Notes: a model not told the origin generated them from the letters alone. A stretch of 57,865 nucleotides of DNA from Lutimaribacter_A marinistellae (GCF_042648365.1 NZ_JBHRXI010000044.1:1-57865), one strand, 5' to 3'; counted from the first letter of the stretch, positions 44,439 to 53,801 are shown. Numbers and translations are program-made.

Positions 44439-44497
44439 CACCAAACTCCTTGAAAATCAATGGTTTCCATCCGTGCCAAAATTCGTGGCATCAAACC

Positions 44498-44755
44498 TTA
44501 GGAAGGATCCGTTGGTCCAATCTCCTCTTCTTCGTCAGCGCGCTCTAAAGCAGCGGGACTGGCCTCACCTTCCGGCAGGGGCGGGCCAGCTTGCTTGCGG
44601 GTCTCAGATATGCGGGCGTTCATCGCTTCGTAATCGGGAGGAACGAATTCCGCAGCCAAGGCCGGCGTGGAATCCTGCTTCTGGCTTTGCCCGGCCTGGG
44701 CCGAGTTGGTCCCTGAGACTGCGTCCGGTTCTCGGGTATCGTCGTCATCGGCCAT
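44498..44755 (-). CDS. Small acidic protein of unknown function
   Basis: An 85-residue protein starting MADDDDTREPDAVSG and rich in Asp, Glu, Pro, Ala and Gln, ending in EEEEIGPTDPS. It is likely disordered, with no signal peptide or membrane segment. AAGGAAATTGAT before ATG 44755 is a good ribosome-binding site, and the codon pattern fits a real gene. It lies 59 bp upstream of the lectin-like gene on the same strand and may be its operon partner. I do not recognise a family. Confidence 0.6.
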   Translation of the reverse strand: MADDDDTREPDAVSGTNSAQAGQSQKQDSTPALAAEFVPPDYEAMNARISETRKQAGPPLPEGEASPAALERADEEEEIGPTDPS

Positions 44756-45202
44756 ATCAATTTCCTTTTGCTGACGATTTCAAATGGATTGACGAGGCAC
44801 AGCCCTTTTGGACCCTCGCATTGAAAAACGGGCTTCAACAGCGTCGCTGCGGACATTCTTCGATGCCAAGCCTGCACAATTGATCTTGTTCTGGCATGGT
44901 CAGGCCAATCTGCCCTACCGATGCACAGCATTCCCGAACCGGCGCAACGTTAAATTACTTCACGTCGATTCCGCGTTGTGGGCGGAAGCAGCCTCTGTCA
45001 GACGTCGAAGCCCCATGGCAACCAGAATAGAGTAATTTCTGGGATTCTTCAACCCAAAGCTTCACCCCGTCCGCGTCGCCCAATGGGTTATCCATTCGTG
45101 CTAGCTCGAATGCTTCCCAGAATTGCTGGCGATGGCCCTCTAGGCATTCGGATGCGTGCGGCACCCTTTTCGGTGGCTGAATTGACTAGCGGAAGCTGAT
45201 CG
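44756..45202. other. Intergenic stretch with one weak small frame
   Basis: 447 bases. A minus-strand frame at 44955-45164 (GTG start) encodes 69 residues including GHRQQFWEAFELARMDNPLG, which has protein-like composition, but its Shine-Dalgarno is misplaced and no family is recognised; it may be a remnant. The rest shows nothing I can support. Confidence 0.3.
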
Positions 45203-46183
45203 TCACCGCCCCATCAACCTCTGGCGTCGGGCTTGCATCTTGGTGTTCGCAGCGACAGTTCCATCGTGAAAAGACCCGAACCATTTGTCCCAAGGAATCT
45301 CGAGGCTGCCGTAATTGCACTCGAAATACCGGTGATGCATCTGGTGATGGAATGTACCGAGAGCGAGGCGGTTCCTGTCATTGATCAACAGGCCCTGGAA
45401 CCCGGTATGGGTCGTGATGGCCGTCAGGAAATAGTACTGCAGGTGGAAGAGGATGTGGAGTGGGTGCGCACCGATGAAAACGTGCACGAAAACCGATCCC
45501 AGAAAGATGAACTGCTCAACCGGATGCATGGACATTCCCGACCACGGTCCGACATTGATGTTTCGGTGATGGAGCGAATGCACGTGCTTGTAGAGGTACG
45601 GGAAATGGAGAGCGCGGTGTATGATGTAGAAGTAGAAACTCTCCCAGATCGGGATCAGGAAAAAGACGGCAACGAACCATACTGGGGTGTCGTCAAACGT
45701 GACCAGCCGAATGTAGCCGTTGGACAGAGCCCAGAACATCACCACTTCGAACGCTGTCCAGATGACGACACCAGTTCCCAAGGTCCAGAACATGTTGTCG
45801 CGAACCTGGCCACCCAAGGTGAATTGCTTTCCGTTTACCATCAGGGGGCGTGGATCGAACTTCATCTTCTGGCCCTGTGCGGAGTAGGTGTAAAACCACA
45901 GGTGCAGTGAGCCAGCGACCAGAAGCGTAAGCATGACATTGCGCACATACATTTGTGCGATCCAGCCGATCTCAAACTCCTGGACAGTTTCGAGCGATGG
46001 CTGGAACCAGACATAGCACACCACAGAGATACCAAGGATGATCAGCTTTTCGGTGATCAGAAACCACGAATTCCATACCCATTTGACCATCTCGACCGGG
46101 TTGAGTGGCCATATGAAAAAGGGCGAGGTCTTCAATGGGACTTCAGGCAGGTAGTTCCATCCTCTGAGTTGCTCGTCAGACAT
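45203..46183 (-). CDS. Sterol desaturase/fatty acid hydroxylase family protein
   Basis: A 326-residue integral membrane di-iron enzyme. The histidine clusters are complete: HRALH (near 190), HSLHH (near 203) and HQMHH (near 285), with a further conserved TTHTGF segment. Four or more hydrophobic helices precede and separate them. The family uses O2 and a reductase to hydroxylate or desaturate lipids (carotenoid, sterol, alkyl-glycerol or fatty acyl). ATG 46183 follows CTGGAG with nine bases spacing; a start 13 codons upstream is less likely. It is divergent from a LysR gene across 98 bp. Confidence 0.9.
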   Translation of the reverse strand: MSDEQLRGWNYLPEVPLKTSPFFIWPLNPVEMVKWVWNSWFLITEKLIILGISVVCYVWFQPSLETVQEFEIGWIAQMYVRNVMLTLLVAGSLHLWFYTYSAQGQKMKFDPRPLMVNGKQFTLGGQVRDNMFWTLGTGVVIWTAFEVVMFWALSNGYIRLVTFDDTPVWFVAVFFLIPIWESFYFYIIHRALHFPYLYKHVHSLHHRNINVGPWSGMSMHPVEQFIFLGSVFVHVFIGAHPLHILFHLQYYFLTAITTHTGFQGLLINDRNRLALGTFHHQMHHRYFECNYGSLEIPWDKWFGSFHDGTVAANTKMQARRQRLMGR

Positions 46184-46281
46184 ATCGCTGTGCTCCAGAT
46201 CGTTGAGCAGAGGTTGACACAAGTGCCTTCCTACAACAAACAGAATGAATAGATGAGTTACGTCGGAAAAACAGATTTAGA

Positions 46282-47202
46282 ATGGCGATCTCACTCAAAT
46301 CGATGCGGTATTTCTGTACTGCAGTAAATCGTGGGAGCATTTCGCAGGCTGCCGAGGAACTGAACATTGCAGCCTCGGCGGTTTCGGCAGCGATCGACCA
46401 AGTAGAGCAAACACTCGACCTCACACTTGTCACCCGGCAACGCTCTCGCGGGATCGAAGCCAACGCAAGCGGGCGACAGATCACCCGAAAATTCGAGCGC
46501 CTTCTCGAAGACTATCAGTCGATCCTGTCGGAAGGAGCGGACCTGAAACAGGCTTTGGGTGGCGAATTGCGGGTCGGATACTATGCTCCTGTCGCGCCCG
46601 CTTTTTTGCCCGAAATTTTTTCAAGCTTTCTTCCACCAGAGAACGATGCTCTGCTTCATCTCGAGGAATGCGACAACGATGCCGCGCAGGATGGGCTTCT
46701 CAAAGGGGCGTACGATGTCATTCTGTTCGCAAGCGAGGGTGCTCAGGCTGCCATCGAATTCGACGTTTTGATCAAGGCACCGGCATATTGTCTCTTGCCC
46801 GCGTCGCATCCGTTGGCCCGCCGTGCCAGCGTGAGTATGGCCGAAATTGCGAAAGAGCCACTGGTTGTCCTCGACCGGCCGGTCGTATCGTCTTACTACC
46901 ATAGATTGTTCGAAGGGGTAACTAATGAGATCAGGGTGGCGGCCTATGCCAACTCGACCGAGATGGTCCGCAGCCTTGTCAGTGCCGGGCACGGTTGTGC
47001 GGTGCTGAATATGCGACCTTTGACGGCCACGTCCTATAGTGGCAAGGCCTTGGTCAGCCTACCAATTCGCGATCCGCTCCCGCCTTTGACACTGGCCATA
47101 GCCTACGATCGGTCTCGGCCCAGGCGCATTGTTCGACATTTTGTTGATGCTTGCCTTGGTTATTTTGCGGCAAAAGGTAAGGACCGTTGCATTGTCGAGT
47201 AG
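46282..47202 (+). CDS. LysR-family transcriptional regulator
   Basis: A 306-residue regulator. The helix-turn-helix is in SLKSMRYFCTAVNRGSISQA through QVEQTLDLTLVTRQR (about 4-53), and the effector domain follows (LRVGYYAPVAPAF near 93). It stands between a divergent hydroxylase gene and a TRAP operon that begins 443 bp downstream in the same direction. Its target could be either; the 98-bp divergent spacing favours the hydroxylase, while placement before the TRAP genes leaves both open. Confidence 0.9.
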   Translation: MAISLKSMRYFCTAVNRGSISQAAEELNIAASAVSAAIDQVEQTLDLTLVTRQRSRGIEANASGRQITRKFERLLEDYQSILSEGADLKQALGGELRVGYYAPVAPAFLPEIFSSFLPPENDALLHLEECDNDAAQDGLLKGAYDVILFASEGAQAAIEFDVLIKAPAYCLLPASHPLARRASVSMAEIAKEPLVVLDRPVVSSYYHRLFEGVTNEIRVAAYANSTEMVRSLVSAGHGCAVLNMRPLTATSYSGKALVSLPIRDPLPPLTLAIAYDRSRPRRIVRHFVDACLGYFAAKGKDRCIVE

Positions 47203-47645
47203 GTTCTTGCAGCGCGTAGGGTGCAATCGGCAAGCCAAGCCGTTCCGAGTAGGTCGGTAGTGCAATACGGATCCAGTGCCACCACGCTCAAGAAGGTGCC
47301 GAACCAGGTACGCGTGGGAGGCTGCGTTCAAGGAATCCTCAGCCTCGGCTGATCCTTGATGCCATGGCGCGTTCGGAGGAGTTCATGGCAGACGAGGAAT
47401 AGCACCAACCGACACATCTTGTCTTAATTTATTGAAAAATATTAAAAAACTAGGTGCCAGCAGAGCGCGGTTCAGATGAAAATAGGGCGCTTGGACCCAT
47501 CCGCCAAGATACCCATAGCGGACTAATCCACGAAATCGGCAAAAAAATGTTACCAATTCCGTCGCGTCACGCTAACGTAACGTTGGCCTGTGCGACCGGA
47601 GCCACTCGTTCCGCTGCATCACGGGTCAAAATTGGGAGGAGAAAC
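47203..47645. promoter_or_regulatory. Leader region upstream of second TRAP operon
   Basis: 443 bases with no supported gene. An imperfect hairpin lies at 47329-47358 (CAAGGA...TCCTTG with an inner CAGC/GCTG), possibly terminating the lysR transcript. A very AT-rich block at 47420-47452 is the likely promoter. A short symmetric AACGTAACGTT at 47574-47584 could be an operator. GGGAGGAGAAAC just before 47646 is the ribosome-binding site. Confidence 0.4.
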
Positions 47646-48746
47646 ATGATCAAGAAGATCACCACGCGCCGCGGTGCGCTGCGGACGTTTGCCGGTGCAG
47701 GTGCTGCCACACTCGCAGCGCCTCATATCGCGTCGGCGCAGGGTCAGACGACCACATGGAAAATTCAGACAAGCTGGCCCGGCGGCGCTGGCCTCCAGAT
47801 TTTCAAGGACTGGTGTGCCACGATCGAAGAAAAGACCGGAGGAGAACTCGCGTTCCAACCCTTTGGTGCCAATGACGTCGTCGGCGATTTCCAGCTTTAC
47901 GACGCTGTGAAAAACGGTGTGCTGGAAGCGGTGAACCCGTTCACAATCTACGCGCAAGGCATCATTCCGGCGGCGACGTTCCTAACTTCGATTCCGCTGG
48001 GCCTGCGTAACCCGCACGAATTCGACGTGTTCTACTACGGGCTTGGCGGTATCGATATCGCGCGCGAACTCTATGCTGCCCAGGGGCTGCATTTCGTCGG
48101 TCCGGTCCATCACGGTCCGAACATCATCCATTCCAAGGTGCCGATCCGGTCGATCGATGACTTTGCCGGCCGCAAGATGCGATTGCCGGGTGGTATGGTC
48201 GCCGAAATCTTTACGGCTATCGGGGCCGAAACCACGGTTCTTCCGGGGTCCGAGATCTTCCCGGCGCTCGAGAAGGGCACCATCGACGTGGCCGACTATG
48301 TGGGACCGGCCGTGAACTATGCGCTCGGTTTCAGCCAAGTGACAGACTACATCGTTATGGGGCCGCCGGGTTTCATGTCGCTTTACCAGCCTGTCGACAT
48401 CATGGACATCACCGTCGGCCAGGCCGCATGGGATGCGCTGTCGCCGCAGATGAAGCAGTTCGTCGAAATGGAAACCCACGTCTACTCCGACATGCACCAC
48501 GCCGCCATTCAGGCGGCCGACCAAGAGGCATGGACCAAGTTCGAGGAAGACGGCACCGAGGTGACCCGCCTGACGCAGGACGACGTGGAATTGATGACCG
48601 AGGTCGCGGTGCCGATCTGGTTCGATTACGCAAATCGTGATCCGCAGGCTGCACGTGTGTTCAAGATTCAGCTCGACTACATGATGTCGGGATCTTTGGG
48701 TTATGTTGATCCATCCCTGACGCAGGATCTCGAACTGAAGCTCTGA
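47646..48746 (+). CDS. TRAP transporter solute-binding protein, Tat-exported (TakP type)
   Basis: A 366-residue receptor. The N-terminus has a twin-arginine pattern, TTRRGALRTFAGAGAATLAA, cleaved near ASA-QGQTT (about residue 34), so it is probably exported folded. RKMRLPGGMVAEIFTAIGAE (near 178-197) holds the ligand arginine, and FPALEKGTIDVADYVGP is the TakP-type block. ATG 47646 is chosen for its strong GGGAGGAGAAAC; the frame is open upstream but not protein-like. It lies upstream of a small and a large permease gene. The ligand is unknown. Confidence 0.9.
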   Translation: MIKKITTRRGALRTFAGAGAATLAAPHIASAQGQTTTWKIQTSWPGGAGLQIFKDWCATIEEKTGGELAFQPFGANDVVGDFQLYDAVKNGVLEAVNPFTIYAQGIIPAATFLTSIPLGLRNPHEFDVFYYGLGGIDIARELYAAQGLHFVGPVHHGPNIIHSKVPIRSIDDFAGRKMRLPGGMVAEIFTAIGAETTVLPGSEIFPALEKGTIDVADYVGPAVNYALGFSQVTDYIVMGPPGFMSLYQPVDIMDITVGQAAWDALSPQMKQFVEMETHVYSDMHHAAIQAADQEAWTKFEEDGTEVTRLTQDDVELMTEVAVPIWFDYANRDPQAARVFKIQLDYMMSGSLGYVDPSLTQDLELKL

Positions 48747-48758
48747 CAGCTAAAAATT

Positions 48759-48790
48759 GGCCGCCCGGTGCGACGCGCCGCCGGGCGGCC
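48759..48790 (+). terminator. Stem-loop between TRAP binding-protein gene and small permease gene
   Basis: A perfect 10-bp GC-only stem, GGCCGCCCGG (48759-48768) with CCGGGCGGCC (48781-48790), with a 12-nt loop, 12 nt after the receptor stop and 32 nt before the permease start. No T-run. Likely message stabiliser or attenuator. Confidence 0.6.
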
Positions 48791-48822
48791 TATCCCATAA
48801 TAACAAATCGAAGAGGGCCGGT

Positions 48823-50136
48823 ATGCCGGGACTCAGCTTTACGCTGCCGCATTGGCTGTACTGGGTGGGATTGATCGTGTTTCCCATAGTGGCGATGGTT
48901 CTGTCCCGTCGTCCGCAGCCGCAAGAAAAACGCTATACCCTGCCATTGGCCTACATGATTACAGTGACCGGCGGCATTATCGGGCTTCACCGGTTCTATG
49001 TTAAAAGCCTTTTGGGCTTCGTTTTCATTCCGGTCTTCCTGTTCGTTCTCTATGCGAACGGGCAAACGCAGGACGCTCGAACCGTTCTTTCGAACTACGC
49101 CAACCAGTTACGCGTTGCGGAACGTGTGCTCGAACGCGAAGAGGATCGGGTCGAAGAGGCGCGCTCGGAGTTGTCGGAGCTGCAAGCCGCGGTGACCGAA
49201 GCGGAAGAGGGGTCTTTTGCGAAGAAAAGCGCGGAACGCCGGCTGAAGCGCGCCGAAGAAACGATCGAGAAGGGCGCCGCACGTCTGGAAGAGGCGCGAT
49301 CCGATCTGGAAGAATTCACCCCGCTGCGGGACGAAGCCGCGGATGCGCGCGCTTTCTGGGACAATGCTGCAGGATATGCCTTCTACCTCATTCTTGCGCT
49401 TCTGTTGATAGACTTCATCCTGCTGCCGGGGTTGGTGAGACGCGCGAACGAAAGCCTGCCTGCTCACGAAGAGATTTCCGAGGCAGAAAAGGCGCTGGCT
49501 GCCGCCGAGGCGGAAGAAGGGCCGAAACATGACTCGGAATACGCCCAGAACTGGATTGACCGGCTGTCTCTGTTTTGCGGCGAGTTCGTAGCCTATTGGG
49601 CCGTCATCGCCGTCTTCGTCTATTACTACGAGGTGATCGCACGCTACGTGTTCGGTTCGCCTACGAACTGGGCGCATGAAGCGATGTATCTGATGTTCGG
49701 TATGCAGTACCTGATCGCCGGCGCTTACGCCATGCTGACGGAAAGCCACGTTCGGGTCGATATCTTCTACGCGCCGCTTTCCAAACCAAAGAAGGCTTGG
49801 GTCGACCTGCTGACGTCGATCTTTTTCTTCATCTTCGCAGGTACCTTGCTTGTGACCTCATGGATTTTTGCCATGGACGCGATCGCCGTTCCGTCTGGCA
49901 ACTCGATCGTCTCCGACTGGGCGCGCGGTCAGGTTTCGCTTGGTGAAATGATTGCCGGCTTTGGTCTCGACCAATGGTCAGATCCAAACATCCGTTGGGG
50001 TGAAATCAGCTTCAACGAATGGGAGGTCCCGTTGTGGCCAATGAAGTGGGTGATGGTCATGGGGGCTCTGCTACTGATCCTTCAGGGCATTTCGAAACTG
50101 TCCAAAGACATCCGTGAAATCGCGCGGGGGAACTGA
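48823..50136 (+). CDS. TRAP small permease with extra N-terminal TM2-like and coiled-coil domains
   Basis: A 437-residue membrane protein, over twice the usual DctQ length. Residues about 39-80 (GGIIGLHRFYVKSLLGFVFI) resemble a TM2 domain hairpin with its GxHRFY turn. Residues about 91-180 are a highly charged Glu/Arg-rich coiled coil. Another helix lies at 184-208, and only from about 242 does a normal four-helix DctQ begin (SPTNWAHEAMYLMFGMQYLI). ATG 48823 is preceded by AAGAGGG. The large permease starts 3 bp after its stop. The added domain may tether the transporter to a partner or sense the membrane. Confidence 0.88.
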   Translation: MPGLSFTLPHWLYWVGLIVFPIVAMVLSRRPQPQEKRYTLPLAYMITVTGGIIGLHRFYVKSLLGFVFIPVFLFVLYANGQTQDARTVLSNYANQLRVAERVLEREEDRVEEARSELSELQAAVTEAEEGSFAKKSAERRLKRAEETIEKGAARLEEARSDLEEFTPLRDEAADARAFWDNAAGYAFYLILALLLIDFILLPGLVRRANESLPAHEEISEAEKALAAAEAEEGPKHDSEYAQNWIDRLSLFCGEFVAYWAVIAVFVYYYEVIARYVFGSPTNWAHEAMYLMFGMQYLIAGAYAMLTESHVRVDIFYAPLSKPKKAWVDLLTSIFFFIFAGTLLVTSWIFAMDAIAVPSGNSIVSDWARGQVSLGEMIAGFGLDQWSDPNIRWGEISFNEWEVPLWPMKWVMVMGALLLILQGISKLSKDIREIARGN

Positions 50137-50138
50137 GC

Positions 50139-51494
50139 ATGGGTATTGACATCGGAATCGAGCTTCTCTCGCTCATCATGTTCGGTTCACTTCTGGTCCT
50201 GCTAATGGCGGGCCTTCCACTGGCCTTCGTCACGGGAGGGCTTGCTTGCGTTTTCCTGTTCCTTTTGGGGGATGCCCGAGCGCTGAACATCGTCCCCAGC
50301 CGTATTTTCCCTTTGATGACCAACTATCAGCTTTCGGCAATTCCGCTTTTCATATTCATGGCGGCTATGCTGGAGCGGGCCGGCATCATCAACGACATGT
50401 TCGATGTGATCTACAAGGTTCTGGGGGGTGTCAAAGGTGGCTTGGCCTCGGCCACGATCATCGCATCGACGATCCTTGCCGCCATGGTCGGCGTGATCGG
50501 CGCGGCAGTCGTCACCATGGGGATCATCGCGTTGCCCGCGATGCTCAAGCGCCACTATGACCCCAAGATCGCCATGGGTTCGATCATGGCAGGCGGTACG
50601 CTGGGTATCTTGATTCCCCCTTCGATCCTGGCAATCATTTACGCGGTCGTCGCCGAGCAATCGGTCGGTGAGTTGTTCATCGGGGCGGTTTTCCCCGGCC
50701 TTCTGCTTTCCGGCATGTACATTCTTTATGTTTCCGCCCGCTGCTACATCAATCCCGTACTGGGGCCCGCGATCCCGATGGAAGAGCGTGTCTCGAACGC
50801 GGAAAAGGTTCGCTTGGTGGGCAAGATGGCCGCGCCAATCACGCTTGTCGTGGTGGTGCTGGGTATCATCTTCTCGGGGGTCGCGACGCCGGTGGAAGCT
50901 GCCGGAATCGGTACATTCGGAGCTTTCGTCGTTGCCGCCATCCACCGAAAACTGGATTGGCCTACTATTCGCGAGGCCTGCACCACGACGCTAAAGGCTT
51001 CGGCAATGGTCATCTGGATAATGTTCGGTGCCACCATTTTCGTCGGCCTTTACGTTCTCGAGGGCGGCCAACAGTTCGTACAGGATGCTCTGGCGTCAAC
51101 GGGCCTCGGACCTTGGGGCATTCTGATCCTCATGCAGATCCTGCTTGTGGTTCTCGGGATGTTTCTGGATTGGGTCGGTATCCTGTTGCTCTGCGTTCCG
51201 ATTTTCGTGCCGATCATAAAGGCTTTGGGTGCGGCTGCGTTCGGGCTCTCCAACCCTGAGGATCTCGTGCTGTGGTTCGGTGTGCTCTACCTGGTGAACA
51301 TGCAGATGAGCTTCCTGTCGCCTCCATTCGGATATGCACTGTTCTACCTCCGCGGTGTGGCTCCGGACTCGATCCCGATGACTGACATCTTCAAGTCCGC
51401 CTTGCCGTTTCTTGCCCTACAGGTGTTCGGGTTGGTCCTGTGCATGCTCTTTCCACAGATCATCACGTGGCTGCCCAGGCTGGTGTATGGCTAA
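50139..51494 (+). CDS. dctM: TRAP transporter large permease (DctM)
   Basis: A 451-residue permease with about twelve helices plus re-entrant loops. MAGGTLGILIPPSILAIIYA (about 149-168) is the family signature, and GVATPVEAAGIGTFGAFVVA (about 247-266) and MQMSFLSPPFGYALFYLRGV (about 388-407) are also diagnostic. It is of normal length and lacks the insertion of the fused permease at 32391. It forms the transport path with the preceding DctQ-like protein and the Tat-exported receptor. Confidence 0.92.
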   Translation: MGIDIGIELLSLIMFGSLLVLLMAGLPLAFVTGGLACVFLFLLGDARALNIVPSRIFPLMTNYQLSAIPLFIFMAAMLERAGIINDMFDVIYKVLGGVKGGLASATIIASTILAAMVGVIGAAVVTMGIIALPAMLKRHYDPKIAMGSIMAGGTLGILIPPSILAIIYAVVAEQSVGELFIGAVFPGLLLSGMYILYVSARCYINPVLGPAIPMEERVSNAEKVRLVGKMAAPITLVVVVLGIIFSGVATPVEAAGIGTFGAFVVAAIHRKLDWPTIREACTTTLKASAMVIWIMFGATIFVGLYVLEGGQQFVQDALASTGLGPWGILILMQILLVVLGMFLDWVGILLLCVPIFVPIIKALGAAAFGLSNPEDLVLWFGVLYLVNMQMSFLSPPFGYALFYLRGVAPDSIPMTDIFKSALPFLALQVFGLVLCMLFPQIITWLPRLVYG

Positions 51495-51503
51495 CTCCGT
51501 CGG

Positions 51504-51536
51504 GAGACCGCCGCGCCAAGTAGGTCAGGCGGTCTC
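51504..51536 (+). terminator. Hairpin at the end of the second TRAP operon
   Basis: A 9-bp stem GAGACCGCC (51504-51512) with GGCGGTCTC (51528-51536), 15-nt loop, 9 nt after the dctM stop. No long T-run, so termination may be factor-dependent. The regulator gene beyond it runs in the opposite direction. Confidence 0.45.
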
Positions 51537-51650
51537 TCCAATTGCCATGTGATACTGGGTCTGTCGCGATGCAGTGTTATGATTGGTTCGGTTAGAAAAC
51601 CGGTCCTCACAAAGGCGTATGACCATTTTCGTGCCGACGCTCTCTATCTC

Positions 51651-52676
51651 TCAGTGTTTGGCCCTGTACCGGCTTGGCGGATCTCCAGTCCAATTTCTGA
51701 ATGCGCGGGTGAACGCGCTTGAATCTTGGTAGCCCATCAGGAACGCTACCTCGGTCAGTTGCATGGCACCTTCTTTCAGCAGGCGTTTCGCCATGCTCCT
51801 TTTGTAGTTAAGTGCTATTTCGGAAAAACTGGTGCCGTACTCGCCGAGGCGTCGAGAGAGCGTGCTCACGCTCATGCCAAGGGCTTGAGCGACCTCTTTC
51901 TGGGTTGCCATTCCCGATGACAGCCTTCGGGCGATCTCGTTCTCGACATCCACTGGCAAGGATCGGTTATAGCGTGATGCCTCTTGCAGGGCATGTTCGC
52001 AGCAACGACGCAAGACTTTATGAAGTTCGTCATCGGCCGTGATCAACGGAACAGTCAGATCAGGCTTGCTGATCTTCACCCGGTTACTGTCGGAGCCGAA
52101 GACGATCTCGCAGCCGAGATAGCGTTCCATATCCGCAGTGTTTCTGGACCGAATGTGTCTAAGCTCGATCCTTTCCGGGCGGATCTTGCGGTTGGTCCAG
52201 TTTCTAAGCGAACGCACGGTCCCAGCCACCTGAAACTCGATGTATTGCCGTCTGTGAACGGAATGCGGCACATTGTAGTACCATTCCCAGATACCGTCCG
52301 AGTGCAGCCTCGTGGTGTCGATTTCCAGAGCATCGCCGATTATCCTCTGATACCGGCCGAGATTGACAAGAAAATCCGAGATTGTCGGAGCTGAAAGGCC
52401 GACATATGCGATGAGACCTGCGCGACGCGACTCCCGTTGGGTGCCACACCTGAAGCCAAACAGGTCATCTCCGACAAGGTCGGCGGCCCTTTCAAACAAC
52501 AACACCAGGTCTTGGAATAATAGCCTTGGGTCATCACCTGCAAGTCTTCGCAGGTCAATCCCGGTGTTGCCTACCACTTGCGCTTCTGTGAAGCCGCGCG
52601 CTTTCAGCTCTTCCAGCAGCAGCTTTCCCCAAATCGCGCTGTGCTCAGGCGGCTGATCGAAGGGCGATATCGACAT
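51651..52676 (-). CDS. AraC-family transcriptional regulator
   Basis: A 341-residue regulator. The N-terminal effector domain (about 1-225) is of the arabinose-binding-like type found in OruR/ArgR relatives, and the C-terminal double helix-turn-helix has VAQALGMSVSTLSRRLGEYG and LTEVAFLMGYQDSSAFTRAF, ending GDPPSRYR. ATG 52676 (MSISPFDQ) is preferred because the upstream extension is not protein-like; the Shine-Dalgarno is weak. It converges on the TRAP operon and is divergent from the LysR gene at 52902, so it could regulate either. Confidence 0.9.
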   Translation of the reverse strand: MSISPFDQPPEHSAIWGKLLLEELKARGFTEAQVVGNTGIDLRRLAGDDPRLLFQDLVLLFERAADLVGDDLFGFRCGTQRESRRAGLIAYVGLSAPTISDFLVNLGRYQRIIGDALEIDTTRLHSDGIWEWYYNVPHSVHRRQYIEFQVAGTVRSLRNWTNRKIRPERIELRHIRSRNTADMERYLGCEIVFGSDSNRVKISKPDLTVPLITADDELHKVLRRCCEHALQEASRYNRSLPVDVENEIARRLSSGMATQKEVAQALGMSVSTLSRRLGEYGTSFSEIALNYKRSMAKRLLKEGAMQLTEVAFLMGYQDSSAFTRAFRNWTGDPPSRYRAKH

Positions 52677-52901
52677 GAAAAGAACTGCAAAGAGTTTGAT
52701 GCCGTATGTCAAGCAACTTGTCTTGGACTGATTACGTAAGGTGCGAGCGATGAGCACCAAGGCCCGGTCATTATCCGAGGTTCGGTCTGCGGCCAGCCCG
52801 CAGGCGTGATGGTGTTTCGGCTTTCAATGAAATCGCAGGGAACGGGTAAGGCTTGCTTGGCCTTTGAAAGGATCCCGGCTTGCGCGCTTTGGGAGGAGAA
52901 A

Positions 52902-53801
52902 ATGGACCGTTTCACTGAAATGGAATCCGTCGCAAGCGTGGTAGACCATGGCGGGTTTACTGACGCGGCGAAAAAGTTGGGTGTGTCTAAGTCATATGTT
53001 TCAAAGCACGTGGCCAATCTCGAAGCGCGGCTCGGGGCGCGGTTGCTGAACCGTACCACGCGCAAGGTATCACCGACCGAGATTGGCATGGCCTATTATG
53101 AGCGCGCCAGAAGGGTATTGAACGACGCCGGTGATGCCGATGCAATGGTCTCGGCAATGCAGAGCGCTCCTGCTGGCATATTGCGTATCGCGGTGGACAC
53201 AGATTTCGGGGTAAGCCGCGTCGTTCCGATCCTTCCCGAATTTCTCGACGCTTTCCCACAAATCCAGACGGATCTGGTGCTCAAGAACCGTCACGTGGAA
53301 TTGATCTCGGAAGGGTTCGATATGGCCATCCGCTGCGGTGATCTGGAAGACAGCACGTTACGCGGCCGCAAGATTGCGACCTTCTCGAAACGTCTGATCG
53401 CGGCGCCTTCCTATCTTGAACGCCATGGCTACCCGCAAAGGATAGGAGACCTCAACGATCACAAGCTACTGAACTACTCGAACCGGGGGATGTCCTGCGT
53501 TTGGAAGATCCCGATTTCCAGCGGTCAAACGCGTGAGGTACGCGTTCCCGGTTGGCTGAGCGTCAATGACGGGCAATCGCTGCTGCGGGCCGCGATAGCC
53601 GGGCTTGGTATCGCATACTTGCCGAGCTTTCTCTATGCCAATGCCATGAAGCAGGGGCTGGTGGTGGACGTCATGCCAATCCTTCCGGTTGAATCGCAGA
53701 GTGTATTTGCCGTTTATCCGCCTGGCCGCTTCACTCCGCCCAATGTCCGGGCGCTCATCGATTTCCTCGTTCACAAGTTCGGCAAAGGTGCCGAGTGTTG
53801 A
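52902..53801 (+). CDS. LysR-family transcriptional regulator
   Basis: A 299-residue LysR regulator. The helix-turn-helix is DAAKKLGVSKSYVSKHVANL (about 22-41), with RLLNRTTRKVSPTEIG after it, the style of CrgA/DsdC-type members that often self-regulate. GGGAGGAG stands just before ATG 52902. It converges on the first gene of the RTX array. No enzyme or transporter gene is adjacent, so the target is unknown. Confidence 0.92.
   Translation: MDRFTEMESVASVVDHGGFTDAAKKLGVSKSYVSKHVANLEARLGARLLNRTTRKVSPTEIGMAYYERARRVLNDAGDADAMVSAMQSAPAGILRIAVDTDFGVSRVVPILPEFLDAFPQIQTDLVLKNRHVELISEGFDMAIRCGDLEDSTLRGRKIATFSKRLIAAPSYLERHGYPQRIGDLNDHKLLNYSNRGMSCVWKIPISSGQTREVRVPGWLSVNDGQSLLRAAIAGLGIAYLPSFLYANAMKQGLVVDVMPILPVESQSVFAVYPPGRFTPPNVRALIDFLVHKFGKGAEC

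Noticed and set aside
49095..49364. Minus-strand serine/arginine-rich frame opposite the coiled coil
   Set aside because: An artefact of the Glu/Arg-rich codons on the plus strand; no start signals or family.
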